Shown here: positions 7,071 through 7,385 of the stretch, piece by piece
Numbering within the stretch: the stretch's first letter is position 1
Layout: the number at the start of each line of letters is the position of its first letter
Assembly: GCA_947070915.1 (NCBI GenBank)
Contig: CAMTDY010000139.1
Span: 1-7,385 of the forward strand
Direction of reading: 5' to 3'
DNA: 7,385 nt
Source: an uncultured Roseburia sp.
GTDB lineage: Bacteria; Bacillota; Clostridia; Lachnospirales; Lachnospiraceae
Translations under genes and position numbers: made by a program
The notes under the pieces: generated by a model
Told to the model about the DNA's origin: nothing
What the model saw: only the letters and a program-made list of their open reading frames with translations
Databases searched by the model: none

Positions 7071-7079
7071 CTCTCCTTT
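7071..7079 (-). promoter_or_regulatory. Ribosome binding site of jetA
   Basis: On the minus strand AAAGGAGAG is followed 6 nt later by GTG 7064 (8 nt from the GGAG core). It fixes the jetA start at this GTG and argues against the ATG at 7136, which has no comparable site and would add 24 residues overlapping the 3' end of the small upstream ORF. Confidence 0.75.
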
Positions 7080-7107
7080 GAAAACTCCACAATCTTTTTT
7101 CTCAAAT

Positions 7108-7233
7108 TTACAATCTGATGTGATCCAATAAGTCATAGATCCAGTCTTTCAACACCAAGAACTGAAATCCCATCTTTTCAGCGCGTGTTGCCGGACAATT
7201 TTCCCTCTTTATTTCTAAAATCTTAACACTCAT
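7108..7233 (-). CDS. Possible small protein of 41 aa, unknown function
   Basis: The ORF begins at ATG 7233 and ends at TAA 7110-7108. A GAGGTG sequence lies 7 nt upstream of the ATG, a usable ribosome binding site. An in-frame ATG at 7248 would give 46 residues but has poorer support. The peptide starts MSVKILEIKRENCPATR and ends KDWIYDLLDHIRL; it has one cysteine, no signal peptide and no membrane segment. It lies 31 nt after the ferredoxin stop and 43 nt before jetA, in the same direction. I do not recognise it. It may be a genuine small gene, the truncated N-terminus of a longer gene removed when the Wadjet operon arrived, or a chance ORF. The regular codon structure and binding site make chance slightly less likely, but the evidence is thin. 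Confidence 0.3.
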   Translation of the reverse strand: MSVKILEIKRENCPATRAEKMGFQFLVLKDWIYDLLDHIRL

Positions 7234-7264
7234 ATGCGGACACCTCATCTTCACCAAATATATT

Positions 7265-7385
7265 CTACAATACTAAAGCTTTTTTAGGACAGAAATCTGA
7301 ACATTTCCCACATCTGATACACTTATCATCGTCTATAACAGGCGCTTCAAAGTCTTTCTGGCTTAACGCTCCAGCCGGGCAAACA
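7265..7385 (-). CDS. Ferredoxin-type [4Fe-4S] protein, C-terminal 39 codons (5' end outside window)
   Basis: Reading the minus strand from base 7384 gives 39 codons ending in TAG at 7267-7265. The visible peptide has a complete CX2CX2CX3CP iron-sulphur motif (CIRCGKCSDFCP, cysteines at visible residues 22, 25, 28 and 32). Just before the cut it has VCPAGAL, which looks like the last Cys-Pro of a preceding cluster. This spacing suggests a protein or domain with two [4Fe-4S] clusters, as in bacterial ferredoxins that carry electrons in the cytoplasm. The rest is outside the window, so I cannot tell a free ferredoxin from the C-terminal domain of a larger iron-sulphur oxidoreductase. The gene points the same way as the Wadjet operon but has no obvious functional link with it, and probably belongs to the flanking chromosome. 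Confidence 0.8.
   Translation of the reverse strand, partial: VCPAGALSQKDFEAPVIDDDKCIRCGKCSDFCPKKALVL

Noticed and set aside
7240..7275. -10-like elements TAGAAT and TATATT on the minus strand upstream of jetA
   Set aside because: No acceptable -35 element at 16-18 nt; in AT-rich DNA such hexamers are common by chance.
7272..7287. Inverted repeat CTAAA-TTTAG near the end of the ferredoxin gene, resembling a terminator
   Set aside because: The stem is only 5 AT-rich pairs, lies inside the coding sequence and is not followed by a T-run in the minus direction.
1..7385. CRISPR arrays, tRNA or rRNA genes, insertion sequences, attachment sites
   Set aside because: No regular direct repeats with spacers, no tRNA-like cloverleaf, no transposase motifs and no terminal inverted repeats were seen by reading.

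Overview
This window most resembles a low-to-mid GC Firmicute, probably a clostridium of the Lachnospiraceae type. The reasons are strong AGGAGG-like ribosome binding sites, GTG starts used beside ATG, a bacterial ferredoxin neighbour and the particular Wadjet subtype. That placement is inference, since no rRNA or housekeeping gene is present. Every supportable gene is on the minus strand, so the window reads from high to low coordinates.

Layout in transcription order: (1) 7385-7265, the 3' end of a ferredoxin-type [4Fe-4S] gene cut by the window edge. (2) 7264-7065, an AT-rich spacer with one possible 41-codon ORF. (3) 7064-623, a complete four-gene Wadjet operon: jetA (465 aa), jetB (213 aa), jetC (1072 aa) and jetD (409 aa). 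The genes are 1 nt apart or overlapping, each has its own Shine-Dalgarno sequence, and I see no internal terminator. (4) 574-83, a MutT-like Nudix hydrolase gene starting 48 nt after jetD, also on the minus strand and AT-richer than jetC. (5) 82-1, a short tail with nothing convincing.

Wadjet is a known SMC-family defence system against plasmids and other circular DNA. JetC is the SMC-like ATPase with head, coiled-coil arm and hinge. JetA is the kleisin-like bridge, JetB the small winged-helix KITE-like subunit, and JetD the toprim-fold nuclease. From published work on the family, the complex extrudes DNA loops and JetD cuts when a small closed circle has been fully reeled in. The JetA and JetB sequences fit the type II family (JetA formerly DUF5716; JetB DUF6063-like) better than type I (DUF3375/DUF4194) or type III (DUF2397/DUF2398). 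All four genes are uninterrupted and the ATPase and nuclease motifs are intact, so the system looks functional.

The core system is therefore already described, not new. The less explained parts are the Nudix gene directly behind it, the small ORF in front of it, the 44-nt jetB/jetC overlap, and a degenerate 12-nt in-frame repeat in jetA. For four genes (jetA, jetB, jetC and the Nudix gene) the ribosome binding site supports a start downstream of the longest ORF start; the coordinates given here use those internal starts.
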